A stretch of DNA of 64,000 bases from Philopedon plagiatum (GCA_963971165.1 OZ020196.1:2633734-2697733); one strand, 5' to 3'. Positions 22,933 to 35,482 are shown, counted from the first letter of the stretch. The notes: a model not told the origin generated them from the sequence alone. Numbers and translations are program-made.

Positions 22933-23104
22933 GAAATGAAATGAAATTAATATTAGATTTTGTCAGGTTGTATTTATGAATTATTGGTCCTGAAAAATAT
23001 TTCTTGTTTTTAAAAAAATTAACCAAGAAAACTTAAATATGTATATTTAGTTTATCTTTATGTACATGTAGTACACGTAGGGAAAATGGCATGTAAAATA
23101 TCTT

Positions 23105-24307
23105 TTTCTACAAACGTGTTAAAAATGCATTTTTTAACACGCCGCAGATGCCTTAAAAATGTTACTTTATGGCACTAGTGTTAAAAGTACTTTATAGCAC
23201 TACTGTTAAAAGTAATACTATGGCAACTACGACGCCAACAATGGTTGTTGGTTTTTTTGACAAATGTCAACTTAATAATTTTATATTATATCTACGATGC
23301 TACTTAAAACTATGTGTTTCCAATATGTTAAACTTTCTAAAAATTGTAATTGTGTTTTTGTTTTTTATTGGCGTATGTAGAAAAAACTTTGTATGATATT
23401 TGTGTTAAAAGTACTTTTAAGGCACTCATTTGAATTGCAGAATTCGCTTCGCTCATTCTGCAAACTTTCAAATTCGTGCCGTAAAATTGTACTTTTAACA
23501 CTTATATCATAATAGATATTTATGATATAAGTGTTAAAAGTATAATTTTAAGGCACTCATTTGAATTGCAGAATTCGCTTCGCTCATTCTGCAATTCAAA
23601 TGAGTGCCTTAAAAGTACTTTTAACACAAATATCATACAAAATTTTTTCAACAAACGACAATAAAAAACAAAAATACAATTACAATTTTTAGAAAGTTTA
23701 ACATATTCGAAACACATAGTTTTAAGTAGCATCGTAGATATAATATAAAATTATGAAGTTGACATTTGTCAAAAAATCTAACAACCATTGTTGGCGTCGT
23801 AGTTGCCTTAGTAGTACTTTTAACACTAGTGCTATAAAGTACTTTTTGTAATTCAGTTATGAAATGTCACCTTTTTTGACATTGATTTTCATTGTCAAAT
23901 GTGACTCATTTTGAAACAAGTTGTAATATGATTTCATTTTAACACTCATGTTCAAATAAGTATTGTTGTCAAAGCTATTTCCACAGAAACAAAAAATGCC
24001 TTTAACATTATTTTAGTCTAAATGGAATTTAAACAAATCAAATATTTTTTTAATAATTGTTCGTAATAATAACTGAATTACAAAAAATATTGTATGAGAC
24101 ACGATGCAAAATAGCTTCTTTTTTGCACACGATGTGTTGAACCACTCGCTGCGCTCGTGGTTCAATCTCCACATCTAGTGCAAAAAAGTCGCTCATTTTG
24201 CAACTTGTTTCATAAATAACTATTTAACACTAGTGCCATAAAGTAACATTTTTAAGGCGTCTGCGGCGTGTTAAAAAATGCATTTTTAACACGTTTGTAG
24301 AAAATAG
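23105..24307. repeat. Large fold-back (about 1.2 kb), no gene
   Basis: The left arm (23105-23508) is the imperfect reverse complement of 23520-23845 plus 24225-24300; the centre is near 23515 (ATATCATAATAGATATTTATGATAT). The arms share ACAAACGTGTTAAAAATGCA, AACACGCCGCAGA(T/C)GCCTTAAAAATG, GCACTAGTGTTAAAAGTACTT and ACGACGCCAACAATGGTTGT. Two palindromes with AATTCGCTTCGCTCATT cores lie next to the centre. Between 23846 and 24225 the right arm carries an extra segment with its own inverted ends (TTTTTGTAATTCAGTTAT and complement), probably another insertion. Open frames here encode nothing recognisable. Confidence 0.8.
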
Positions 24308-24322
24308 ATATTTATGTTATAA

Positions 24323-24427
24323 GGATCATAATAACGATCATTATGGTACTAGCCGTGAGTATTATTGGACGAGGTGTCAGCCGAGTCTAATAACACGGCG
24401 TGTACCATAATGATTGTTTATGATCCG
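24323..24427. repeat. Hairpin upstream of the tyrosine recombinase
   Basis: GGATCATAATAACGATCATT through GTATTATTGGAC pairs imperfectly with GTCTAATAACACGGCGTG through TTTATGATCC, a stem of about 46 bp with a short loop around GAGGTGTCAGCC. The core ATCATTATGGTACT has a close match (ATCATTATAGTACT) downstream of the recombinase at 26202-26215. Confidence 0.75.
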
Positions 24428-24618
24428 AATTTCATACAATATTTTATATTCCGACGATTTTTGTGTTTTTCTTTTTGATGAATTTTAAGTTTTCGTCAGT
24501 AAACTAATCCAGTGTAAATGTAGCTTGATTTTAATAAAACCAGGTAACTATAGAAATATTTGTTTGTATTGTCATTGTCAGAATTGAGTTTTTAATTTTA
24601 ACGTTTATATAATATAAT

Positions 24619-26099
24619 ATGGATAATCTGCCATCAGAAATCGAAGAATTGGCCAATAAAGCAGTTGTTGGTTTGTTGCCCGAAAAGTCTAAAGGCATAT
24701 ATGAAAAAACTTATGCCAATTACGAAACTTGGTGTTCCCAGAAAAAGGTTGTCAATATCGTACACGAAAAGGTACTTTTGGCATATTTCAAGGAAGAATC
24801 AATGAAGAAAAAGTCTTCGAGTTTATGGAGTTATTACTCTATGTTAAGGAGTACACTATTAATTAAGAAAAACGTCGACATAAGTAAGTTCAATCAATTG
24901 ATAGCTTTTCTAAAACGAAAATCTGATTCTTACACACCTAAAAAATCCAGGATTTTGACTAAAGAAAATGTTGCAAAGTTTTTACAAGAGGCAGACAACG
25001 AAACATACTTGCTATTAAAAGTGTCAATGATAATAGGTATAAGTGGAGCATGTCGAAGAGATGAGTTAAAAAACTTAAGGATAGAAGATGTACACGATGA
25101 GGGGGTTGTTTTTCGAATTTTCATACCTAGTACAAAAACCAACGTTCCCCGAGAATTTTTCGTAACGCCTGGCGATGTCGAAGGAATAAATATGGTGCAG
25201 CTTGTTCGGACTTATGTAGCAATGAGACCCCCTGATGCCGAAGTTTGTCGGGTACTAATTCAGATTAGCGTAAACAGCGAATTTTTGCACGAAATTTTGC
25301 ACAGACCCTAATTTTGGGTCGTAGAACACGAATCCGAAGTCAGTTTTTGGCGGTCTCGTAAAAAAAATTTTAAACTTTTAGGTTAGCTTTCTCAATGAAT
25401 TTCGTTAAATTTGTTGGGTGAGCAAAAAGGTGGTCAGGTTTGCTCAGTTTTGATTGATATAGATACATATATATCTATATCAATCAAAACTGAGCAAACC
25501 TGACCACCTTTTTGCTCAGGTTGGGTGAGAAAAAAAAATTTTTTCGAGACCGCCAAAAACTGACTTCGGATTCGTGTTCTACGACCCAAAATTAGGGTCT
25601 GTGCAAAATTTCATGCAAAGATTCGCTGTTTATGCTAATCTGAATAATTACCGTTTCTCGTTTTTTTCTATCATTTAGAAACAACAAATGTACAAAGCAA
25701 CCAGTGGGTATCCATACTTTTGGAAATATGTGCAAAACGATCGCTGCTTTTTTAAAGTTACCCCATTCCGACGAATACACAGGTCATTGTTTTCGGAGGT
25801 CTTCAGCTTCACTGCTGGCTGATTCAGGAGTCGATCTTCACACTATTAAACGCCATGGTGGTTGGAAAAGTGACACAGTTGCTGAAGGATATATAGAGAA
25901 CTCTTGCGAAAACAAAAAAAGAATTTCAGCAGCCATTCTCGGGAAGAAATCATCATCGAGTGTTTCATCGACTGTCGTTCTCTCAGAAGAAACAGAAACC
26001 ATAGAAATTAAAAATCACAATAATGCAACAATTTCAACTCCTATGTCCAACATCAATTTAACGAATAGTAATAATGTTACTTTTAATTTTAATCATTAA
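24619..26099 (+). pseudogene. Tyrosine recombinase, interrupted by a MITE
   Basis: A site-specific recombinase of the phage-integrase fold, like those of Crypton-type transposons and related insect gene families. The ATG at 24619 starts MDNLPSEIEELANKAV, followed by a SAM-like core-binding domain (about residues 20-110) and a catalytic domain with Arg in GACRRDEL, the HxxR box HCFRRSS, HGGW, and the nucleophilic Tyr in EGYIENS. The gene is split at 25256 by a 385-bp fold-back with TAAT duplication. The insertion plus one target copy is 389 bp; without it the frame is continuous and stop-free, about 363 aa. All catalytic residues are present, so apart from the insertion it looks functional. 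A Crypton-like element is the first reading; a host gene family is possible. Confidence 0.88.
25260..25644. mobile_element. Fold-back MITE inside the tyrosine recombinase (385 bp)
   Basis: The element is almost entirely palindromic. The ends TCAGATTAGC...GCTAATCTGA are flanked by TAAT (25256-25259 and 25645-25648). The arms share GTCGTAGAACACGAATCCGA, AGTCAGTTTTTGGCGGTCTC and, at the centre, CAGGTTTGCTCAGTTTTGAT around a TATATA loop. It has no coding capacity. Confidence 0.88.
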
Positions 26100-26255
26100 A
26101 TTTTGTTCCATTTTGTTTTAAATAAATTTTTTAGTTTTTCCGTCTATATTTTTTCCATTTTTGCGTCTATTTTTCATTTAGTACTCAGTACTATAATGAA
26201 ATCATTATAGTACTCAGTCCTATAAAGTATGTCATTTTGACACTGAAAATGAGGG
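26100..26255. repeat. Spacer with short palindromes
   Basis: AT-rich 3' flank of the recombinase. CTATAATGAAATCATTATAG at 26191-26210 is an exact palindrome, within direct copies of AGTACTCAGT; the core matches the hairpin 5' of the gene. It could mark the element's end. Confidence 0.5.
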
Positions 26256-26263
26256 CATGTAAG

Positions 26264-28106
26264 GGCAGCATGGAACTCCGCAGATACAGGTAATTAGTCT
26301 ATCGTCATAAAATTATTGCTCTTAATCCGCCTATGAGATTCCGCAGAACCCTTCCGCAGGTATAAGGTTTTGGGATTATTTTTCATTACTCATTCTTGGG
26401 ATTATCATTCATTAAAAATCAATTACCACTCTACGAAAATGTTCACCTCTCTTTCAAAATAGTATTTGTCAGTAGTAATTCATTTGCGGCTTTGCGAAGT
26501 GCGTTTGTTAATAATATCAATCATGTACCAAATAAGTGAAACAGTGAGTCAAAGAGGAAATGCGCAAATCATTTGTGAAAATTATAAATTTAGTTTCAAT
26601 TATGTACTTTCATCTGGAGAAACCCGTTGGAGGTGTACATTAAAATGCTGTAAAGCTTTCCTTCTGACTGTTGGAGAAGGAAAAGGAAGGACACTTTCTT
26701 CTGGAAACTTCCAACACAATCATGTAAAAAATAGTGACCGTGTTCTTCAAAGACAACATTTGTCCGCTTTGGCCAAACGAAAAGCGGTTGACGAACCCTA
26801 CGATCGGCCTTCAAAAATCTTGTGTTCAGTACTACAAAGTGACAGTGAAAATATAAAATTAAGTGACCTAAAATGTATCAAAGAAAACATGTACGCCGCT
26901 AGAAGAAAACTGCTTCCAGCTCTGCCTACAAACATAATAGAGGTACAAGAAGCGCTAGAAAGTCTTCAGCCTAAAACAAACAAGAACGAACATTTTCTGT
27001 TGCAAAATAGTTTAGAGAACAATATAGTAATATTTTCTACAAAAACTAATATGCAGTGCTTATGTAATAGCGAAATATTGTATATGGACGGCACTTTCGA
27101 CTATTGCACCAAGTACTTTCTTCAACTTTTCACCATTCACGGATTCTACAATGGACACTATATTCCACTAGTTTTTTGCCTGTTAAAGGATAAGAGTGAG
27201 CTTTCTTACAAAAAGTGTTTTGAAATGCTACTACAACATATTTCAAAAAATGGATACATGCTGAATCCTAAAAGCGTAGTTGCTGATTATGAAAAAGCCA
27301 TACATAACGCAGCAAGATATGTTTGGCCAGATTGTCAAATTCTGGGATGCCGATTCCACTTAACCCAAGCTTGGTGGCGCAAGATTCAGCAATTGGGATT
27401 GACCTCAGAATATAAAAACAAGAATTCTGAAATTGGACAGTGGTTGGGTTATTGTTTTGGACTTTTATTTTTAAATCCAGATACAGTAAGTGACTTTTTT
27501 GTATTTGAGTTATGTGCATTTCAACCACAAAATGAAAAATTGCAGAAATTTGCGGACTACCTAGTCGATAACTATATTTCAGAGGAAGCACATTTTCCAC
27601 CAGAAATGTGGGCTTCAAATAGTGCGGCTTTAAATCTAACTACAAACGCATGCGAGTCCTTTCATTCGCGTTTAAACAATTATTTCTATCAAAGCCACCC
27701 TTCCTTGTTTGTCTTTGTGGATACATTACTGAACATTCAAACGGAGATCTACGTGAAAATAAACAGTATTGGTGAACCATATAAATATCAAAATGCATAT
27801 TCTAAACAACGGCAAATGTATTTGAATAAGCATATCTCAAATTTCCAAAATGGCACCATTACCACTTTACAGTTTGTTAAGTTAGCATCCCACTATTATA
27901 GTAATACCATTTAGTTTTTTAGTTTAAATTGTAATTGTGTATATTAAAAACGTAATAAATTTGTAAAAGTTTCAAATGGCATTTCTAATTTTAAATATCA
28001 TTATGCGGAGTTTCAAGTATTACCAAGAGCGCAACATTTTATGACCTGCGGAGACTCATACATTTTTAATACTCTTACCTGTCGATCTGCGGAGTTCTGT
28101 ATCGCC
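26264..28106 (+). mobile_element. MULE (Mutator-like) transposon, apparently intact, 1843 bp
   Basis: The ends GGCAGCATGGAACTCCGCAG and the complement of GGCGATACAGAACTCCGCAG form terminal repeats of roughly 40 bp, flanked by CATGTAAG (26256-26263) and CATGTAAA (28107-28114), an 8-bp duplication with one mismatch. The motif TCCGCAG recurs at 26277, 26340 and 26353 and its complement CTGCGGA at 28046 and 28087, so several copies lie near each end. A single intronless transposase gene fills the interior. The length is close to the minimum for an autonomous MULE. Confidence 0.88.
26523..27914 (+). CDS. FLYWCH-MULE transposase, intact (463 aa)
   Basis: A nuclear DNA transposase of the Mutator-like group. 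I chose the ATG at 26523 (MYQISETVSQRGN); the same frame is open upstream but without a better start. Residues about 15-70 form a FLYWCH zinc-binding DNA-recognition domain (YKFSFNYV, RWRC, KCCKAF, FQHNH). The MULE catalytic domain follows: first Asp in LYMDGTFDYC, second in VVADYEKAI, the GCRFHLTQAWW Cys/His block, and the Glu in NACESFHSRLNN. There are no stops or frameshifts and length is normal for insect MULE transposases. The gene is enclosed by matching terminal repeats, so it is a transposon gene rather than a domesticated one. It is the only full-length, undamaged transposase in the window. Confidence 0.92.
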   Translation: MYQISETVSQRGNAQIICENYKFSFNYVLSSGETRWRCTLKCCKAFLLTVGEGKGRTLSSGNFQHNHVKNSDRVLQRQHLSALAKRKAVDEPYDRPSKILCSVLQSDSENIKLSDLKCIKENMYAARRKLLPALPTNIIEVQEALESLQPKTNKNEHFLLQNSLENNIVIFSTKTNMQCLCNSEILYMDGTFDYCTKYFLQLFTIHGFYNGHYIPLVFCLLKDKSELSYKKCFEMLLQHISKNGYMLNPKSVVADYEKAIHNAARYVWPDCQILGCRFHLTQAWWRKIQQLGLTSEYKNKNSEIGQWLGYCFGLLFLNPDTVSDFFVFELCAFQPQNEKLQKFADYLVDNYISEEAHFPPEMWASNSAALNLTTNACESFHSRLNNYFYQSHPSLFVFVDTLLNIQTEIYVKINSIGEPYKYQNAYSKQRQMYLNKHISNFQNGTITTLQFVKLASHYYSNTI

Positions 28107-28114
28107 CATGTAAA

Positions 28115-28703
<589 letters not shown>

Positions 28704-28704
28704 T

Positions 28705-28960
28705 CATTCACTGTGGTTGGAACCTCTTTATAGACTTCTTCTTTAACATGCCCCCATAGAAAAAATCTAGTGGTGTTAAGTCGGGTGCTCTGGCTGACCA
28801 CTTACCTGGTCCACCTCGCCCAATCCAACGATCTGTCTTCCAATTTATCGACAAAATATCTTACATTTCTATGGCAATGCGGGGGCGCTCCATCATGTTG
28901 AAACCATAAGGATCCCCTTACCATTAAACGTAAATCTTCAAGCAATACTGGCAACTCGTT
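28705..28960 (-). pseudogene. Mariner-type transposase C-terminal fragment
   Basis: On the minus strand this reads, across two frames, a block resembling QHDGAPPH (as NMMERPRIA / QHDGAP-type codons near 28895), RYFVDKLEDRWIGRGG-like sequence, then the SPDLTPLDFF(L)WG motif carrying the third catalytic Asp and KEEVYKEVPTTV. The N-terminal half is missing and several frameshifts are present. It belongs to the same broad family as the pseudogenes at 11.2 and 46.9 kb. Confidence 0.72.
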
Positions 28961-29838
28961 TCTCAAAAAATTTGTTTATAACTGGTTTATTAATTACTTT
29001 ACTTTTCCTAAAAACAATATTTTCTGTTTTTTGAAATAGCTCTAATAAACATGTAAAATTTTCGGGTCTCAGTCTTCTTACCTCATAGTTATTGGGCCAC
29101 CTACACTTAACTTGTAAATAATGGATTATACGGCAGTAGCTTTGACAAGTTCGTCAATCCTGTTTCATTTTATGATAGTGTCATGGCCTCCTAATATTAG
29201 ATATTTAATAATAAACAACGTACATTCAGTATAATCGTATTAGAATGAAGAAACCTTGGTTTCACGGCTAGTTTACTAAAAAACTGTTGGTCAGAAAGGC
29301 ATCATGTATGGTATTTCTTGAAAGCCAGCAATGTTATCTTTAAGATGAAAATAAAATATACAGGGTGTTCCATTTAAAAAAAATGAGTCCAGGGCGTATT
29401 TGCAAAACTTGACCGCCCTGTATAACAGTAAATAATTTTAAACAAATTGCAAGCGATTAATGTATTCAAGGATATGCAACGTTTTATGGAATATTTGGTT
29501 TTTCCATACCTGTTTCAAATTTTTTTAAAAAATGGCCGAACTGTGAGCATTTTTTCAACTTTAACCGCGTCACATTCCCTTACTATAAGTTTTAGACCCA
29601 ATAAACCCTATATCAAAATGATCGTAACGAACAGGAGAATCAATTGGAACAATTATATACAGGGTGTCCCATTTAAAAAAACACAAGTTTGGTTCGCCAC
29701 GAGTTTTTCGGACCACACTGTATTATGGCTATAATTTTAAAACATAGCGGGTTTGACTATCTATAATATCCAAAAAAAAAAATTCGAAATTCCTCACCGT
29801 TTACTAACAATCGTCCACCCCATCTTGGTTGCACCACC

Positions 29839-29841
<3 letters not shown>
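28961..29841. repeat. Spacer with CAGGGTG-type element ends
   Basis: ACAGGGTGTTCCATTT (near 29360) and ACAGGGTGTCCCATTT (near 29660), plus complements CCCTGTATA near 29417 and 29838, are typical ends of insect mariner-type repeats. No gene is supported; complete element boundaries were not resolved. Confidence 0.5.

Positions 29842-29925
<84 letters not shown>
29842..29925. repeat. (TA)n microsatellite
   Basis: About 84 bp of alternating TA directly following CACCCTG, an element-end motif. Confidence 0.98.
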
Positions 29926-29927
<2 letters not shown>

Positions 29928-31190
29928 GTTTGCTAAAATTTTTACTACTTAATAAACACTAAGAAATGTTAATTAATGGGTTCTCATTGATTCTTCTTGT
30001 ATTTGTTTTTCACCCCTTAAAATTAAAAAGTTAAAGGGAGTGTAAAAATATACACCCCGCACTACATTGAAAGGGGTTCCTTTTTAAATTTTTGCCATTA
30101 AAAAAATGTATCAACTAAAGTTTAAAATTAATACCCCATCTGTTAAAAAAATCATAAGTTTTGGTAGTATTTCAAAAACAGTATATAAACATTGTTTTTA
30201 ACAAGATATTCTACTTATAAAATCTATACAGTTTAAACCTTATCCAAATATTAAATAGTTCTTGTAAGCAACCCTCAAAATTAATAATTCTGTATCTCAA
30301 AAACGAATATTGTGAAAACGACAACTTTCTATATCTAACAGTTACTGGGATATCACGTAGTAACAATGAATTTGGAACACCCTGTACTTTACCTACATAT
30401 GTATTATATTAGCTTTCAACCTCTTGCGGAAATCTATAAAATTTATTCGCACCATCATACATTATTTATACCTCTTGACGTGAAAGTCGCTACTGCACTG
30501 GCAGTTTCGGGCTAGAATTTCGGGTTAGATGCGCTCGAAGGCCAAGAGCAGGCGGCGATCACGGGATCGGCGATAGCCTTCTGGTTAGTATATTTATTCG
30601 TGTGATAGAACCGCATAACAATTTTATCCCATTACAAACTTTGAACCCCCATTTCACCCCCTAGGGGCTGATTTATTAAAAAGCACTGAAAGGGATGAAA
30701 TAATATTGTTACGTACCTATTTAGTACTGCGTTTAAAGGTCAAGTTAATTTTGTTCATTTATATGAAAATGTTTTTTTTCTTTTTAGTGCACCTATTTTT
30801 TGCATGCCCCAATTTTTTTCCGAATGCAAGGAATACTATAACCAAAATATCAGTGTACCTACTGCAAAAGTGTGTAGAAGTTGGCGGCTTTCATGCTGAA
30901 TAAAAGCTTGGTAAATAAAACGTTTAGTTTAATTAACACTTTTTTTTTACAAAAATAAAAAGTTTTTCTGAAATTTTGGATCATCACTAAAAAAGTAATT
31001 CTAAGCAACTTTCTCAAGAGGCATTTTTCATTAGAATGAAAAATAAAGGTATGTAGTTTACTATTAGATCAAGTGTTTATTTTTGAAGTTCTCGACCTCC
31101 CTGTATATAAAAACTATTTTTCGCATTTTTTACAAGCAAAATTTTTTATAGAGAACATTAAAAATTGCGTTCATTTGTGGTATAGGTATC
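29926..31190. other. No gene seen
   Basis: AT-rich sequence without a supportable gene. ACACCCTGTA occurs at 30379 and TCCCTGTATA near 31100, so parts are probably old mariner-type debris. A slightly GC-richer patch at 30480-30590 is unassigned. Confidence 0.35.
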
Positions 31191-31207
31191 CCAATTCAGG
31201 GACACCC

Positions 31208-31210
<3 letters not shown>

Positions 31211-31249
<39 letters not shown>
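31211..31249. repeat. (TA)n tract between two facing element ends
   Basis: 39 bp of TA between GGGACACCCTGC on the left and CAGGGTGTCCC on the right, so two inverted element ends face each other across it. Confidence 0.95.
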
Positions 31250-32285
<1,036 letters not shown>

Positions 32286-32415
32286 GTCGTAGTTAATCCG
32301 GGAATTCATCCGTTCGTTTGATTTGTTTCTAGTTGAAACTTGCAGACGTTTCGCCAAAATCTCATTTGGCATCTTCTGTGCTTACTCGCTGGTCGTAGAA
32401 AGTAAACTGAGGGTG

Positions 32416-33565
32416 CAGCGTTGGGCTTTTGATGCTTGCTGAATGTACTCGAATTTTACGTACAATTGTACTAGATTGTAATAGATTGAAATCCGTGGCG
32501 TGTCCTCACTCCCATTGCCAATTTATTTTTGACCACCTGATTAGTAATACATCATTTTTTGGATGAACAAATAGCTTTACTAAATACGTTTAATTATAAT
32601 TAACAAAAAATGATACTTTCAAATGACATAATCAACAAAAAATCGAAACATGAATAGTATAACATAAATCAATAATTAAACATTATAAATTATAAGTAAA
32701 CAAACAAAACATTCTTAACAGTCTTTACAAATAAATATATTATGATTGCTATATTCAGCTAACATAACATTTAAAATGTTAATAGAAATAAAAACAAATG
32801 CAATTCTTAAAAAACATATTTCTGAGAATTTAAAATGTAATATCATCAGGTTCTTGATCCTGCAAGTTTGGAATCATGTTTAGGCTCAACAGATGTTGAC
32901 ATGGTTCAAAATTATAACACACACTCTGGTTATAAGAGACATTGTATGTAACAGAGCATCACTTGTATTTTAAAAAGAGAAGAATAGCAATAGTTTGACA
33001 TGCCCATTATCCGCTATACGCGTCACAGTTTGGTCATGGGAATCCCAAGCGTAACAAGAAAATTACAAACCTACCGTCAATGGCTGTCTCCTTCTCTTAC
33101 ATTACTTTTATTTAGAGGATGCGCTACTCGGTTGTCGGATGTCGGTTAGCCAGACGTCGGACACGAGGCACGACACCACACATATTTAGGTGTCTTCCTT
33201 TCACCCCAAGGAGGAGCTCCCGTACAGCTCCTGAGCAGCACACAGTTGTTCCATTCAACTGGGGCATCAAGCACCTGAACCGTTCGAGCCCTATCCCCCC
33301 TGCCCTCTCGTGCACTACTTATGACTTGAGCTTAATGTCAAACTTGTCAATTGTTCCTTTCGGAACGGTGTCGAGTGACTCCGGGGCGAGTCGCTCCGGG
33401 GCGTCAGACACCTGAAAGGAATATTACTATTGAGTTCAAGGTTGTGCATGAAGTTGAGAATGTACCTACTAGATTATTGGGATTTTTGGTAATGTAGTAA
33501 TAGGGTAATATTGAATGTTAAATTGTAATAGATCTAGTACAATTGTAATAGCAAGCACAACGCTG
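32416..33565. mobile_element. hAT-type element nested in Penelope (1150 bp)
   Basis: The ends CAGCGTTGGGCTT and the complement of CAGCGTTGTGCTT are flanked by the exact 8-bp duplication TGAGGGTG (32408-32415 and 33566-33573). The plus-strand copy near 35450 shows the uninterrupted sequence. ACAATTGTACTAGATTGTAA-type words repeat, inverted, near both ends. The interior block 33115-33420 is much richer in G+C than the rest and may be captured sequence; it contains open frames with no recognised domain. No transposase was found. Confidence 0.88.
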
Positions 33566-33573
33566 TGAGGGTG

Positions 33574-34752
33574 GCAGCCGCAGTGCGTGGTTTTATAGTG
33601 GATCGCCTCGGTCTTAGGTCGTATCTATTGGCCGGCGTTGGCTCCGCCCCCTGAGTGGTTTGCTTGGGAGCTGTGTTCGGCTTCACTTGATTTTCGGCCA
33701 TCGTGGTGTTCAAGTTAGAGGGTTTGATGATGGATTTCCATGTTGCTGGAAGGTTCAAGGCATCGTCGCGTTTGTTTAGGTTGCTGCTATTTTCTATTTC
33801 GATTGCTTCGCGGATAAGCCTGGTTTTGTAGTGGTCTATGTTGGCTATCTGTTTGCAGCTGTCGAAGTTGATTTTGTGTCCTGTTTCAAGCTGGTGACGG
33901 AAAAGGGCTGACGATGTTTGTTTGTTCTTGATGCAGAGCTTGTGTTCTTCTAATCTTGCTGATATTCGTCTACTGGTCTGTCCTACATATGTTTTGCTGC
34001 AGGTCCTACATGAGATGCTGTAGACACCGTGGTCTTCAAGTTTTATTTTATCTTTTGGATTTCTTAGAGATGATCCTATTGTTTGGTGTGGCTTGTAGGC
34101 TGTCGCGATGTTGTGCTTGCGTAGGATTCTCCCGATTCTGTCTGTTGTTCCCTTGATATATGGTAGTATAGATATGGACCTGTCTTTGGTGGATTCTTCT
34201 GGTTTATTTGTTTGGCGATTTTGTTCCTGGTCTATGGCCTTTTTTATTGTATGTGTTTTGTAGCCGTTTCGTTTCAGAGCTGTTTTTTATGTTGTCTAGT
34301 TCCTGTTGTTTCCCTTGGGAGTCTGTCAGCCGGATGGATCGTGTAATCAGTGTGTTGGCTACTCCTTGTATTTGAGTCGGGTGGTGATGAGACTCAGCGT
34401 TGAGGTATCTGTTTGTGTGTGTTGGTTTTCTATATACAGTGTGTCGCAGAGTTCCTTCTTTTGTTTTTGTTACTAGCACGTCTAAGAATGGAAGACTGTT
34501 GTTTTCTTCGAGTTCTATGGGGAACTGAATTTTTGGATGGCGGGAATTTAGATGATCCAAGAATTGGTGGAGTTTGTCCTTGCCGAAAGACCATATTACG
34601 AAAACATCGTCGACATATCTAATCCATACTTTTGGTTTGAGATGGGCTTCTTCAAGAGCATTGTTTTCGAAGTGGGTCATGAAGAGGTTTGCTATGGCTG
34701 GTGATAGTGAAGAACCCATTGCTGTGCCTTCCGTCTGTCTGTAGATACCCAA
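33574..34752 (-). pseudogene. Penelope reverse transcriptase end + GIY-YIG endonuclease
   Basis: The reverse transcriptase part (34752 to about 34300) has RQTEGTAMGSSLSPAIANLF and the catalytic WIRYVDDVFVIW; a frameshift after QQELDNIK separates it from the GIY-YIG domain (about 34190-33770: HGVYSISCRTCSKTYVGQT, RISARLEEHK, FRHQLETGHKINF). The tail ends with a Pro/Thr-rich stretch and the YDLRPRRSTIKPRT motif. The N-terminal half of the polyprotein is absent. Confidence 0.85.
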
Positions 34753-35470
34753 TCAAACACATACAATAAAAAAAGCCATAGACCAGGAACAAAATCGCCA
34801 AAAAACGAAACCAGAAGAATCCACCAAAGACAGGCCCATATCTATACTACCATATATCAAGGGAACAACAGACAGAATCGGGAGAATCCTACGCAAGCAC
34901 AACATCGCGACAGCCTACAAGCCACACCAAACAATAGGATCATCTCTAAGAAATCCAAACGATAAAATAAAACTTGAAAACCACGGTGTCTACAGCATCT
35001 CATGTGGGACCTGCAGCAAAACATATGTAGGACAGACCAATACACGAATATCCGCAAGATTAGAAGAACACAAGCTCTGCATCCAGAGCAAACAAACATC
35101 GTCAGCCCTTTTCCGTCACCAGCTTGAAACAGGACACAAAATCAACTTCGGCAGCTGGAAACAGATAGCCAACATAGACCACTACAAAACCAGGCTTATC
35201 CGCGAAGCAATAGAAATAGAAAAAAGCGGCAACCTAAACAAACGCGACGATGCCTTGAACCTTCCAGCAACATGGAAATCCATCATCAAACCCTCTAACA
35301 TGAACACCACGATGGCCGAGAACCAAGTGAAGCCGAACACAGCTCCCAAGCAGACCACTCAGGGGGCGGAGCCAACGCCGGCCAATAGATACGACCTAAG
35401 ACCGAGGCGATCCACTATAAAACCACGCACTGCGGCTGCCACCCTCAGTTTACTTTCTACGACCAGCGAG
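34753..35470 (+). pseudogene. Penelope 3' part: GIY-YIG domain of upstream partial copy
   Basis: Starts within the linker (KTHTIKKAIDQEQ-like) and continues through the GIY-YIG domain (HGVYSISCGTCSKTYVGQT near 34985, RLEEHKLC, FRHQLETGHKINF), then the C-terminal LPATWKSIIKPSN and YDLRPRRS tail. It runs directly into the start of the next copy, the head-to-tail tandem arrangement in which a partial upstream copy supplies a pseudo-LTR. Confidence 0.85.
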
Positions 35471-35482
35471 TAAGCACAGAAG

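Noticed and set aside
33119..33415. 99-codon open frame in the GC-rich block of the hAT element
   Set aside because: No family resemblance; an overlapping frame on the other strand is equally long.
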